Assembly: GCF_000968375.1 (NCBI RefSeq)
Contig: NZ_CP009933.1
Location: 3,968,001-4,032,000 of the forward strand
Source: Clostridium scatologenes
GTDB lineage: Bacteria > Bacillota > Clostridia > Clostridiales > Clostridiaceae
Reading direction: 5' to 3'
DNA length: 64,000 bases
The position numbers and the translations under genes are program-made. Positions 36,710-46,794 of this stretch are shown in pieces. Every line of letters starts with the position of its first letter. Position 1 is the first letter of the stretch. A model generated the notes under the pieces. That model ran no database searches. It was not told the DNA's origin and saw only the letters and a list, made by a program, of their open reading frames with translations.

Positions 36710-38878
36710 TTAATAAACTCTAACACTCAGAGTTACTTTCTTATTATAACCATTCACAGTACCTGAAAACTTATATATTCCTACAGTATTAGTATCTATA
36801 TCTTTTTTATCCCAAGTAACACCAAAATATTGAGTAGAATCATCCCCCATTATACCTCTTATTACAACTGGAAGTTTATACGAATCTCCTTTTTTTACAC
36901 TAACATCTATATCATCTATAGATTTTACTCCTATCTTATCTGGAAATTCTTCTTTTCTAGTACCATCTAATTGAAGTCTATATATATTACCATTTCCAGA
37001 AATACGATAGTATATCCAATCTCCAGTAATTGCAAAACTACTAACCTTATATGCATCTAATCCAACATCCTGAGTACCATCAAATTTCATTTTATGCAAT
37101 TGACCTAAATTATCACTATCTTTTAGTATATAGTAAATCCAATCACCATGTATAATGAATTTATCAGTAATATTAGCAACTTTAGTCTTATTGCTTCCAT
37201 CTTCTTTTATTCTATAATTATCACCATTAGTATCAGTATAATAAATATAATCATTAACTACATCCAATACCGTTCCTTTGATACCAAAGTTTATTTCTTT
37301 ATTATCAATTGTGCCATCCTTTTTCTTGTTTCCAGAAATAGGCATTTTCCTTATTTCATCATTATAAAGAGTTGAAAAATAAACATATCCATTTTTAACT
37401 ATCATGGATTTAAAATATTCTCCAGAAGATATCTTATCTTCATTAGTATCAACACTTAATTTGTGAAATTCTTCATAATAATTAGCATTTTCCCTACTTA
37501 TAAATCTAAAATTTGGAGAGTAGCATACTGAATTCCCCTCAACCTGCATATATGGATACTCCTGACCATAATTCTCTTCTCTCTTAGTTACTAAAGAATT
37601 AAATGAGGTATTATCTGTATATCCTTTAAAGATAGAAACAGCCCCTGTATATGAATTATTAATTGATGAATTGGATGTATCTCCCACATAATATATAGTA
37701 TCCTCTACAACATTTATAGATCTAGGATTTTTAGCAACAGATAATACTCTTTCCTGAGTACCATCAGTCTTTATTTTACATACTTTGTCTCCATTTTTAA
37801 CATAGTAAATCCAACCATTCTTTTCCACAATAAATCCACCATTTAACAGGTTCCTTGGGGTATTACCTTCATTTTCATATAAATCCACATTAGTGTCATC
37901 TGGATTCTGTGCAGTTCCAGATATTAAACCATTAACTAGACTATCTTTTATTACAGCATGTCCGCCTAATGCAATTATATTATTGACTGAATTCAAATTA
38001 TTTTTTACAAAGTTATTCGTAACATCTGAAATTTCATTTCCAACTAAAATTACAGGATTATAATTGTTAGCAGCAAGTACCGAACCTGATAATGCATCCG
38101 CAAATTGCTCTGAATATGCTAAATATAAATTATTAAAATTAAGCTTATCCTTAAAAGTATTTATTATATTTATATTTCTTTCATATTTATTATTTCCTGT
38201 AATTCTTTGAACATTAGGAAAAATACTAGCTACCCTATCACTTATAACATTAGAATCTCCTAATACATATGTCTTTGGAATATTATTCATTTGTATAAAA
38301 CTTTGCAAACCAAAATTATATGTATCCTTTGATACTAAAATTATTGGCATTTGCTCCCTTGCAGCTATGGGTGCCGCAGATAATGCATCTGCATAATCAC
38401 TGTTTACAGCTACTATTATTCCATTTTTAGTTCCTATTTGAGAAGCTACTTTTAAAGCTGTTTCATCTCTATCTTGCCCTCTATATCTTGAAGTTTGTAT
38501 TCCTAATTTATTTATAGCACTTTCCACAACAGGCTTCACTACACCTTCTCCACCTACTATAATTACATTCTTAACATTAAGTCTCTTTAATTCATTAACT
38601 GTATTGGAATTAAGAGTATCATCTTGTGTAAGAAGAATGGGCGCATTATACTTTTCAGCTAAAGGAGCTGCGCTTAACGCATCTGGAAAATTCTCACCAT
38701 TAACAATAACGGCATAGTAAGAAGTTGATGTCCACCCTTGATTTACAATGCTTGAACATGTTTCGTATCTATCCAATCCCCATAATCTTTGACTTTGTGG
38801 TGCAGCATTAACATTTACAACAGCAGATACAACTATACCCGCAGATATAACCATAGTTAATAACTTTCTACTAATCAT
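36710..38878 (-). CDS. Cell-wall-binding-repeat-2 protein with DUF5050 propeller-like domain
   Basis: About 722 residues. A signal peptide (cleavage near NVNA-AP) is followed by three CWB2 repeats (about 30-330), which anchor clostridial surface proteins to wall polymer. Their hallmarks are LDRYETC, DALSAAPLAEKYNAPILLT and NVIIVGGEGVV. Residues 345-650 carry repeated YYV..G.KI..DGT strands of the DUF5050 type. The last 70 residues are an Ig-like end (Big_4 type, SVKKGDSYKLPVVI). The first ATG overlaps the ribosome binding site, so 38878 is taken. Probably a minor S-layer-associated protein. Confidence 0.88.
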   Translation of the reverse strand: MISRKLLTMVISAGIVVSAVVNVNAAPQSQRLWGLDRYETCSSIVNQGWTSTSYYAVIVNGENFPDALSAAPLAEKYNAPILLTQDDTLNSNTVNELKRLNVKNVIIVGGEGVVKPVVESAINKLGIQTSRYRGQDRDETALKVASQIGTKNGIIVAVNSDYADALSAAPIAAREQMPIILVSKDTYNFGLQSFIQMNNIPKTYVLGDSNVISDRVASIFPNVQRITGNNKYERNINIINTFKDKLNFNNLYLAYSEQFADALSGSVLAANNYNPVILVGNEISDVTNNFVKNNLNSVNNIIALGGHAVIKDSLVNGLISGTAQNPDDTNVDLYENEGNTPRNLLNGGFIVEKNGWIYYVKNGDKVCKIKTDGTQERVLSVAKNPRSINVVEDTIYYVGDTSNSSINNSYTGAVSIFKGYTDNTSFNSLVTKREENYGQEYPYMQVEGNSVCYSPNFRFISRENANYYEEFHKLSVDTNEDKISSGEYFKSMIVKNGYVYFSTLYNDEIRKMPISGNKKKDGTIDNKEINFGIKGTVLDVVNDYIYYTDTNGDNYRIKEDGSNKTKVANITDKFIIHGDWIYYILKDSDNLGQLHKMKFDGTQDVGLDAYKVSSFAITGDWIYYRISGNGNIYRLQLDGTRKEEFPDKIGVKSIDDIDVSVKKGDSYKLPVVIRGIMGDDSTQYFGVTWDKKDIDTNTVGIYKFSGTVNGYNKKVTLSVRVY

Positions 38879-39111
38879 ATTCATCCTCCTTAAAAAATTT
38901 ATATATTAAAAAAACTTAAATTATAATACATTCACTCCATAATTAATCAAAAATTTCACTATAATATAAATATTATCACAGTATATCCCCCTTTACAACA
39001 TTTACCTCAATACTGAAAATATAGTAACCTTACAAATCTTTATAGTATTAATTTCACTCAATAGGTGTTATAATTATTTTGATTATGTAACTTAAATCGG
39101 AGGTGAAAGTT

Positions 39112-40848
39112 TTGAGAATAAAATTAAATTTCAAAGTTAAACTAACTTTATTTTTTTTAATTTTATTAAACATTATATCTCTCTGTAATTACTCTTATAA
39201 AGTATCTGCCAAAAGTAATTATACTTTACTAAACACAAATTCATCATTTGATACTATTTTTGACTTTCAAAATGGTATAGCTAAAATTCAGAAAAATTCC
39301 TTATATGGATTAATGGACGAAAATGGAAAAATACTTTTGCAACCACAATTTAATTCAATTTCTTCCTTTAAAAATGGTTTTGCTATAATTCAAAAAGGAA
39401 ATAAATATGGATTTATAGATAACTTAGGTAAAATAATTATAAACCCTACTTTTGACAAAGTATCAGATTTTTATGAAGAAGGTGTAGCTTCAATAAGTAG
39501 TGATAATAAATGGGGCCTTGTAAATTCATTAGGCAATATACTTTTAGAACCTAAATTTGATACTATATATGATTTTGAAGATGGATATGCCAAGGTAAGA
39601 CAACAAGGTAAATATGGATTTATAGACAAACATGGAGCTTTAATTTCCAAAATTGAATTTGATGATGCTTGCAATTTTGATGGAGGTATTGCTCCTGTAA
39701 AAAAGGGTAACTCATGGGGCATAATAGATACAAAAAGTAATTTTACATCCTTAGAATTTGATGAAATTCAATCCTTTAATAATGGCTTAGCACCTGTAAA
39801 GAAGCAAGGAAAATGGGGTCTTACAAATACAAAAGGAGAATTATCTTTAACTCCTCAATTTTACAACATGAGTTTTCTTAACAACAACTTAATTAAAGTA
39901 AACTATTCAGGCCTTTATGGCATTATAGATAGGACAGGAAAAAAACTTGTAGACCCTGAATATGATAGTATTACTCCTTTAAATGATGGTTATTTTTTAT
40001 TACAAAAATCCCAAAAATACGGTATCGCAGATAGCAATGGTACTATAATTTTTTCACCTCAGTTTGATTGTATATACAATGTACAGGAAGATAAAGCAAT
40101 AATCAAAAAAGATGGAAGATATGGTTTTATAACTACATCTGGAAAAATTAACTTAAAAAACCATTTTGATATGATTTACTCTTTTAATGAGGGATTAGCT
40201 AGAGTAAAAAAAGATAACAAATTCGGATATATTAATGATTTAGGCGATATCGTTATTGACACTATATATGATGATGCTAAAGACTTTAATGAGGGTGTAG
40301 CTGCTGTAATGAAGAATGATGCACCTGGTTATGCTACAAGCCCATCAGATGCCCAAGAGTACTACAATTGGGGATTCATAAATAGGTTAGGCAGTACCGT
40401 TATAGAAAAAAAATATAATTCTGTAACAAATTTTCAAAATGCCACAGCCTTAGTAAAAGATAAAGATTCCTGCAGTATTATAAAAAATGATGATTTAAAA
40501 TATATGCCCTCAAAATTAAATGTAAATGCTCTAAAATCTTGGACTATAACTTTTAGCAGTGAAATAGATAGTAATACTGTTACTAGTGATATCGATCGTA
40601 CCACTATAATCAATAGTATTGATAAAACTATGATGAATAATATTAAAATTAAAGATAGTAATAATCAACCTGTTAATGTATCTTTTAAGTTTGAGGCACC
40701 AAATAAAGTAACGATAAATCCTCCTACTTATGGTTATAAAAATGGTGAAAGCTATACTATTACAATACTTAATGACTTCAAATCTAAAAATGGAGATAAT
40801 ATAACTCCTTCTATTACTAAAATGAATTTTTCAGTAACTTCTAATTAA
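39112..40848 (+). CDS. Secreted WG-repeat protein with SbsA-like Ig domain
   Basis: 578 residues. A hydrophobic signal segment (about 8-30) is followed by about twelve WG repeats of roughly 34 residues, each reading like F..I..F.NG.A.V...KYG.ID..G.I, to about residue 465. A C-terminal SbsA-type Ig-like domain closes the protein. The GTG at 39103 lies inside GGAGGTG, so the TTG at 39112 is the likely start. It has no CWB2 repeats, so how it stays on the wall is unclear. It stands alone on the plus strand among leftward CWB2 genes and shares a terminator with the next one. Confidence 0.87.
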   Translation: MRIKLNFKVKLTLFFLILLNIISLCNYSYKVSAKSNYTLLNTNSSFDTIFDFQNGIAKIQKNSLYGLMDENGKILLQPQFNSISSFKNGFAIIQKGNKYGFIDNLGKIIINPTFDKVSDFYEEGVASISSDNKWGLVNSLGNILLEPKFDTIYDFEDGYAKVRQQGKYGFIDKHGALISKIEFDDACNFDGGIAPVKKGNSWGIIDTKSNFTSLEFDEIQSFNNGLAPVKKQGKWGLTNTKGELSLTPQFYNMSFLNNNLIKVNYSGLYGIIDRTGKKLVDPEYDSITPLNDGYFLLQKSQKYGIADSNGTIIFSPQFDCIYNVQEDKAIIKKDGRYGFITTSGKINLKNHFDMIYSFNEGLARVKKDNKFGYINDLGDIVIDTIYDDAKDFNEGVAAVMKNDAPGYATSPSDAQEYYNWGFINRLGSTVIEKKYNSVTNFQNATALVKDKDSCSIIKNDDLKYMPSKLNVNALKSWTITFSSEIDSNTVTSDIDRTTIINSIDKTMMNNIKIKDSNNQPVNVSFKFEAPNKVTINPPTYGYKNGESYTITILNDFKSKNGDNITPSITKMNFSVTSN

Positions 40849-40850
40849 AT

Positions 40851-40887
40851 AAAAACACTGTGTTAATATTTTTAACACAGTGTTTTT
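40851..40887. terminator. Bidirectional terminator between convergent surface-protein genes
   Basis: A perfect 16-bp stem (40851-40866 with 40872-40887, loop TATTT) has A and T runs at both feet, so it can serve both the WG-repeat gene and the CWB2 gene. Confidence 0.9.
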
Positions 40888-40897
40888 TGTTCATTTC

Positions 40898-43800
40898 TTA
40901 TTTGGCTACCAAAGTTTTTGCAGCTAAATCATCTCTAGATGGAATCATTACAGCATATCTACTGCTTCCATATTCTTTACCTCTTATATTAATATTATTA
41001 ATATTATCATTCATACGTACATCAATGTTATCTCCTGATTTAATGTCACCACTATTAAATTCAAAAATAACTTTACGACTATTTTCTATTGAAACTCCTG
41101 TAACATTTATTTTTTTACCAGTAGTTTCATTCGTAAATATAAAGTCATCATAATATGAAGTTTTAATAGCTGTATCAATATCCTGATTAAAGTCCATAGA
41201 AACAGTAGCATAATTAGTATTACTTTTAGCACTTTGAGCTATCCAAGAATCTTGATTTGTAACAGGAGGAAGTAATAAAGTATCTACACCAACTTGCATT
41301 CTACGCCCTGCAGCATCAGTAGAATCTCCACCAGATACACTTACAGTTGTTGTAGCTCCTGCAGATCTAATATTATTAATTTTATTCATATTTTTAAATA
41401 ATAATACTACATCCTTTCCTTCAATGTAACCACTATCTGGAATCTGTCCATCAACTGTAAAATCTCTTATTGCTAATGCATCTAGCCCATCTGTTAATGA
41501 AACCTTTACTTTCATAGTGTTACCTTCATAGCTAAGCTTTGATGTAGTCTGTATTAAACTTGGTCCATTATTATAATTACTACTTATCTCACTTGTATAA
41601 GCCACACCATCCAACAAATTTCCATTTTGATCCTTAACATTTGAAATTCCCATTTTTACTACATAGTTATCAGCAGTTCCTTGACCTATTATATAACTTG
41701 ATGAAAAAGTAATAGTTACACTCTTATCATCTCCTGCTGGTACAACAAATGCATTGGCTGGCAGTTTTCTCATTTCGCCTTTACCATCTATAAAGAAATA
41801 ATTTTCTGGATTAATAAGTGTACTTTCATCCATAGCTTTATTGAAGAATATAACTACATCTCCACTGGTATCTGATTTTTTCACTATAGATGTTACTTCT
41901 GTTTTATTATTGCCACCTTCTATAACCTGACTATAAGTATTTATAACATTAACTGGACTACTTCTATCAAAAATATTATTTACAGTTATAGTATATTTTG
42001 AGCTATCTAATTGCTGAGTACTTAAAAATTTAAGATCATAAGTATCTCTGTTATCTCCATTTAATCCTGACACACCACTTATTGAATTAATTTTATAACT
42101 AATATCCTCTCCCGTAGAGTTGTCAATTAATTTATAATTAGATTTATTAGTAGCAGAGCCATTATCCACACTTTTATTAAACTTAATACGTATAGTACTA
42201 TTATCTACAAAGTTTATACTGGTTATTTGAGGTTTTATATTATCTACACCTATATTAAATGTTGCTGTACCTTGGTTAAGTGAGTAACCATAGGAATCTA
42301 TAATATTTGAATTCATTTCTACCTTATTTTCTCCTTTTGTTACCAAATCAGCCACATTTTTTATTTTTACTACAGTATCATTAGACCCTAGCTCAAAACA
42401 TATATCTGATAAATTTACAGAAACTGTTTTACCATTTATTTTATAATTTGTACATAGCAAAGCCGTTCTTTGATCCATAGGCCTATCATAAGTTATATAT
42501 ATTGTATCTGAATTATTACTAACTGCACTTTTAACACGAGGTCCTCCATTAGTATCATCAATTGTAAAACTAATTGTTGAACTTTTTAAAGGATATTGTG
42601 CTGCATTATCAAAATTTTGTTCAGCATTTCCATTAGGTAATGTAATAGTATTGTTACCTGTAGGAAGAACTGAATCAAAATATAATTCCATTCCATCTGC
42701 CCAATCGTCACATTTATCAAGCAATTTACTTTCATATTTATCTAATGAAAAATTTTGTGCATTTTGCTTATTAATTTTTAGTAAATTAAAATTCTCTTTA
42801 CTTATTCTAATAGGCTCTGAAAATCTTATTACTAATTTATTTCCTCCTCTTGGAGTTACAGATTTAACTGTTGGAACATCAGACTGTGAGAAAGTAACCT
42901 TATGACTATACTCTGGTATAATATTAGCTTGGCTAGCATCTAATATAGCATTTTTAACTTTAAAATCTAAAGTTTTTAATTGAGGATAAGGGTTTGCAAA
43001 TGTAATTAATACTGTTCTCTTATCATCTTGAAGAGTTGCTGATGCCTTAATACTAAGGTTTGAATTTACTTCTTTACCATCCATTTCATAATTTGATAAG
43101 AGCTCTGAAGTATCCCTGTCCACCTCAGTATTAAACGTAACCTTTACTTGGTTAAGCCCATTAGAAGTTACTGATTGTACTGTAGGATCATTTTTAGTTG
43201 GAACCTCTTTAGTTGAATTTATTCTAGATACCACATTATCTGAAATTACACCTGTTCCTCCAATTACATTTATATCAGTTTTATCACTTATCCTGCTCTT
43301 AATAAAATCTACAGCATCACCTGTAGCAGAATCATTTTCACCATCTACTAATACCAAATTTGAAGAATACTTTCCAGCTAAAGATGAAGCTACTAATGCA
43401 TCTGCATATCCATCTTCACTGCTTGCATTAGCAATAAAAACTTTATCATTTTTCAAATCACTTTGAAATTCCTTTAATACATTTAAATTAGTTTGAAATC
43501 TGTTATTTCCTCCATTTATTCTATTAACAGCTTTCAGTTTGCTATATATATTCTCGTTTATAGAATTACTCGTACCAATAACCGTTACTTTAGAATTACT
43601 ACTATTTACAAAATTAAATACAGATTTCATTTCATCACTATTATTTGTTCCTAGTAACAATATTTCACCCTTAGCAGCTGCTATAGGTGCCACAGATAGG
43701 GCATCTGAAAATCCCTCACCACTAACTAACATAACATTGTCAGCTTTCATTCCCAGTTTAACTAACTGGTTAGCAACAGCAATATTAGTTTCATATCTAT

Positions 43801-44209
43801 TTTTTCCACTTAACTCTATTACATTATAGCTTGTACTACTTAAGTAACTTCTGATATTCTTTGATATAGATGCATATCCACCTATAACATATACATTTTT
43901 AGGACTTAATGTATTTAATGCACTTTTAGCATTTTCATTAAGTTCACCTGAGTTTGTTAAAATTATTGGTGCATCTAATTGTTTTGAAAGTACTGATGCG
44001 CTTACTGCATCTGCATAACCTTCTCCACATACTAAAATCACATCCTTAGGATTACTCCAATTAGTGGTAGCAACTTTAGCAGCAGTTGCATATCTATCCG
44101 CTTCACCTATTCTCGAAACATTTGTTCCTGCAGCCTTTACAAATGTTGCTGGTAAAGCCGCAGTCAAAACTAAAGACATAATAATTGCCTGTATAGAATT
44201 TCTATTCAT
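40898..44209 (-). CDS. CWB2 surface protein with multiple SbsA-like Ig domains (1103 residues)
   Basis: A signal peptide (to about AFVKAA) is followed by three CWB2 repeats (about 30-330, IGEADRYATAAKVA, then YADAVSASVLSKQLDAPIILT and VYVIGGYASIS). Some six or more Ig-like units of about 100 residues follow (patterns such as VKVTFNTEVDRDTS, KLVIRFSEPI, IRIKFNKSVDNGSATN). This is the plan of clostridial S-layer and wall proteins. An upstream in-frame start exists, but the ATG at 44209 has GGAAGGGG and begins the signal peptide. Its nearest relative in the window is the gene at 48578-52099. Confidence 0.9.
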   Translation of the reverse strand: MNRNSIQAIIMSLVLTAALPATFVKAAGTNVSRIGEADRYATAAKVATTNWSNPKDVILVCGEGYADAVSASVLSKQLDAPIILTNSGELNENAKSALNTLSPKNVYVIGGYASISKNIRSYLSSTSYNVIELSGKNRYETNIAVANQLVKLGMKADNVMLVSGEGFSDALSVAPIAAAKGEILLLGTNNSDEMKSVFNFVNSSNSKVTVIGTSNSINENIYSKLKAVNRINGGNNRFQTNLNVLKEFQSDLKNDKVFIANASSEDGYADALVASSLAGKYSSNLVLVDGENDSATGDAVDFIKSRISDKTDINVIGGTGVISDNVVSRINSTKEVPTKNDPTVQSVTSNGLNQVKVTFNTEVDRDTSELLSNYEMDGKEVNSNLSIKASATLQDDKRTVLITFANPYPQLKTLDFKVKNAILDASQANIIPEYSHKVTFSQSDVPTVKSVTPRGGNKLVIRFSEPIRISKENFNLLKINKQNAQNFSLDKYESKLLDKCDDWADGMELYFDSVLPTGNNTITLPNGNAEQNFDNAAQYPLKSSTISFTIDDTNGGPRVKSAVSNNSDTIYITYDRPMDQRTALLCTNYKINGKTVSVNLSDICFELGSNDTVVKIKNVADLVTKGENKVEMNSNIIDSYGYSLNQGTATFNIGVDNIKPQITSINFVDNSTIRIKFNKSVDNGSATNKSNYKLIDNSTGEDISYKINSISGVSGLNGDNRDTYDLKFLSTQQLDSSKYTITVNNIFDRSSPVNVINTYSQVIEGGNNKTEVTSIVKKSDTSGDVVIFFNKAMDESTLINPENYFFIDGKGEMRKLPANAFVVPAGDDKSVTITFSSSYIIGQGTADNYVVKMGISNVKDQNGNLLDGVAYTSEISSNYNNGPSLIQTTSKLSYEGNTMKVKVSLTDGLDALAIRDFTVDGQIPDSGYIEGKDVVLLFKNMNKINNIRSAGATTTVSVSGGDSTDAAGRRMQVGVDTLLLPPVTNQDSWIAQSAKSNTNYATVSMDFNQDIDTAIKTSYYDDFIFTNETTGKKINVTGVSIENSRKVIFEFNSGDIKSGDNIDVRMNDNINNINIRGKEYGSSRYAVMIPSRDDLAAKTLVAK

Positions 44210-44295
44210 GGTGCATCCCCTTCCAAATTTACTTTGTATATCCCTTATTAGGAATCCTATAAACATTATACCATAAATTTCAACATAATAAATTG

Positions 44296-44326
44296 CCGAA
44301 GACAATATTTAGAAAATTGTCTTCGG
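44296..44326 (-). terminator. Hairpin after the TolC-like operon
   Basis: CCGAAGACAAT (44296-44306) pairs perfectly with ATTGTCTTCGG (44316-44326). It follows the last TolC-like gene by about 10 bp. The T tail is weak. Confidence 0.65.
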
Positions 44327-44335
44327 ACTTATGTT

Positions 44336-45529
44336 TTACTGTGCAGAAGCTCCTATATTAGCTGCTATTGTTGAATGACCATCCAAAGCATAATTAAATT
44401 GTCCCTGCGTAATCATATAATCATTTATAGCCTGCTGTGTTGCTACTTTTTGAGTATTTAAACTCAACTCTGCTGAATCTAATGATACTTTGTCTATCAT
44501 ACCATTATTAAAGCTTGCAAGAGCTTTATTATAAGCTAATTGAGCACTTTCTTGAGCTACTAATTGAGCTTGCACATTATCTTCTTTATTTTTTAAAGCA
44601 TAATACGCCTTCCAAAAGCTTACATATGAATTACTAACAGTATCATCAACTTTATTCTGTAAATCCTCTAATGTTAATTTAGAATTCATAGGTTCAATTA
44701 GTGAATTATAGGCATACTTTGTTTGTATATCTACTTGTATTTTCTGTATATCAATATTTTTCTGTATACTCTTTAAGTTATAATCTCTACTAACAGCCTC
44801 TTTAATTTTATCCTCGATATCTGCATCATTAAATTTAACAAAGTTCTTTTTAGCATCTGCAAGATTTAATGCAGTATTTAAATCCATATTTAAAGATTTT
44901 TTTATATTTAAAATAGCCTGCTGCTGTTGAGTATAAGGTGCAGATAACTGTGATACAAGCTGGCTTTTTTGCACATTTAGCGAATTAACTGAATCTTTAG
45001 TCAACTGTCCTAAATCTATTTTAGCCTGAGTCTGTTTAATTTGTTCATCTAAATCTGCTATGTTTTTATTAATATTATCTATTTGATTTTTAGCCGTTAT
45101 AGCATTCATATATTGTTTTTCTAAATCAAACTTTATACTATTAACTCTTTCATTTTTACTATTTTCCGTATCATCAATATTTTTTTGATCTAAAAGAGGT
45201 GTGACTTCTTTTTGTATCATAACCCCAGCATATTTACCATTAGGATATTGCGACTGGGATTTATTACTAACATTTATAAATGTAACTTGCATTTGATCAT
45301 TATCCAGCACTTTCTTTAAGGAATCTATTTTTTTATTCAAAGATTGCACTTCTAAGCTACTATCCTCTACACTATTTAAAGCTTTATCTAATGTTAAATC
45401 AGATATATTAATACTTGTAACTTTATTGTTATTATCGCTTGCAGTTGCTAGATTAGTTGCTGCTAAACAACTAGTAGATACTGTTAAAGACATAGCTAAC
45501 GCAATTAAAAAACTTAAATTTTTTTTCAT
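44336..45529 (-). CDS. TolC-like helical-hairpin protein, paralogue 1
   Basis: 397 residues. A signal peptide (ALAMSLTVSTSCLA-AT) is followed by two repeats of long helices. Typical outer-membrane-efflux-protein turns are visible: IDLGQLTKDSVNSLNVQKSQ at the start of one helix and SFNNGMIDKVSLDSAELSL in the second repeat. A Gram-positive cell has no outer membrane, so the protein must form a wall-embedded tube or tether, or use the fold otherwise. It is last in the operon marR-tolC3-tolC2-tolC1 and starts 30 bp after paralogue 2. GGAGGT precedes the ATG at 45529. Confidence 0.78.
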   Translation of the reverse strand: MKKNLSFLIALAMSLTVSTSCLAATNLATASDNNNKVTSINISDLTLDKALNSVEDSSLEVQSLNKKIDSLKKVLDNDQMQVTFINVSNKSQSQYPNGKYAGVMIQKEVTPLLDQKNIDDTENSKNERVNSIKFDLEKQYMNAITAKNQIDNINKNIADLDEQIKQTQAKIDLGQLTKDSVNSLNVQKSQLVSQLSAPYTQQQQAILNIKKSLNMDLNTALNLADAKKNFVKFNDADIEDKIKEAVSRDYNLKSIQKNIDIQKIQVDIQTKYAYNSLIEPMNSKLTLEDLQNKVDDTVSNSYVSFWKAYYALKNKEDNVQAQLVAQESAQLAYNKALASFNNGMIDKVSLDSAELSLNTQKVATQQAINDYMITQGQFNYALDGHSTIAANIGASAQ

Positions 45530-45559
45530 AATTTTACCTCCACATTTCAACTTTATAGC

Positions 45560-46756
45560 TTAGTATTCTATACCTGAAACTCCTATAGATTGCATAGAAG
45601 ATTGTGCAGAAGCATGCCCATCTAACATATATTTAAATTCTTGCTGCACTATCATATATTCATTTATTGCTCTTTGTTTCATAGTTTTTTCCTTATTAAG
45701 AGCTAATGCTGCTGTATCTACTGCTAATTTATCTGTCATTCCATTATCGTAATTACTCTTAGCCTTATTATAAGCATCTTCAGCACTTTTTTCACTTAAC
45801 GCTTGAGTTTCTACTGCATTTTCATCGCTTTTTAAAGTATAATATTTATTCCACAAATTTGATTTTGCATTGGAATTAGTACTAATTACATTATTTTGTG
45901 CAGCTAGTAAATCAGACTCAGCACTACTACGATTTCCACTAATATCATTATCATATCTAACATATATTTTTTGTTGCTCCTGTGCAATCTGCAAAGAAAT
46001 CTGTGATTCGCTTGTACCATAATCTTTTTCCAGTGCACTACTAATTTGAGCCTCTATATTTGTATCATCAAATTTCACATAATCCTTTTTAGCATAATTC
46101 AAAATTAAATTCTTATTTAAATCTATGTTCAAATATTGTTTCATTACCAACATTGAATTATCTATACTACTATTGATAGACTCAATTTGAGTCATAAGCT
46201 GACTTTTCTGTATATTAGGTGCATTTAATGAATCCTCAGTTGCTAAGCCCAAATTTATTTGCTGTTGTAATTTATTGATCTGTTCATCTAAATTAGTTAA
46301 AGTTTTATTTATGTTATCTATTTGTTCATTACAAGTTAAAACATTTAAATATTGTCTTTCCATATCAAGCTTTATATTGTTAAGCCTTACATCTATAGCA
46401 TATTTTTGATTTTTAATATTTTGTTTATCCTTTAACGGGGTGATGAGTTGTTGCAGCTCAACTTGCTGCTTATTTACACCTACAATATCAGTTCTTAGCG
46501 ATGTAGCTATTTCATGGTCCAAATCATATTGTTTATTTAAAGTATCAAGTTTACCTTTCATAAGACTTATTTCAGTATTACTTTTCTCTATACCATTTAC
46601 TGCATCATATATTGTCAAATTTAAATTGCTATTATCAACTTGAACACTATTATTTACAGGATTACTTGTACTATTAACCGTACCTGCTGCAAAACAAGTA
46701 GTTGCTGTATTTAAACAAATTGCTAAAGCAATTAATAAACTTAAATTTTTTCTCAT
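45560..46756 (-). CDS. TolC-like helical-hairpin protein, paralogue 2
   Basis: 398 residues with signal peptide (ALAICLNTATTCFA-AG). It resembles paralogue 1 along its whole length: LTNLDEQINKLQQQINLGLATEDSLNAPNI in the first half, and SNYDNGMTDKLAVDTAALAL in the second. These are the helix-start turns of the TolC family. The two recent-looking paralogues share the YMI.Q..F.Y.LDGH ending. GGAGGT precedes the ATG. No Cys in the mature part and no beta-barrel-like segments. Confidence 0.78.
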   Translation of the reverse strand: MRKNLSLLIALAICLNTATTCFAAGTVNSTSNPVNNSVQVDNSNLNLTIYDAVNGIEKSNTEISLMKGKLDTLNKQYDLDHEIATSLRTDIVGVNKQQVELQQLITPLKDKQNIKNQKYAIDVRLNNIKLDMERQYLNVLTCNEQIDNINKTLTNLDEQINKLQQQINLGLATEDSLNAPNIQKSQLMTQIESINSSIDNSMLVMKQYLNIDLNKNLILNYAKKDYVKFDDTNIEAQISSALEKDYGTSESQISLQIAQEQQKIYVRYDNDISGNRSSAESDLLAAQNNVISTNSNAKSNLWNKYYTLKSDENAVETQALSEKSAEDAYNKAKSNYDNGMTDKLAVDTAALALNKEKTMKQRAINEYMIVQQEFKYMLDGHASAQSSMQSIGVSGIEY

Positions 46757-46794
46757 TTTTTTACCTCCAATTTCATACTAAATTATTCATATTG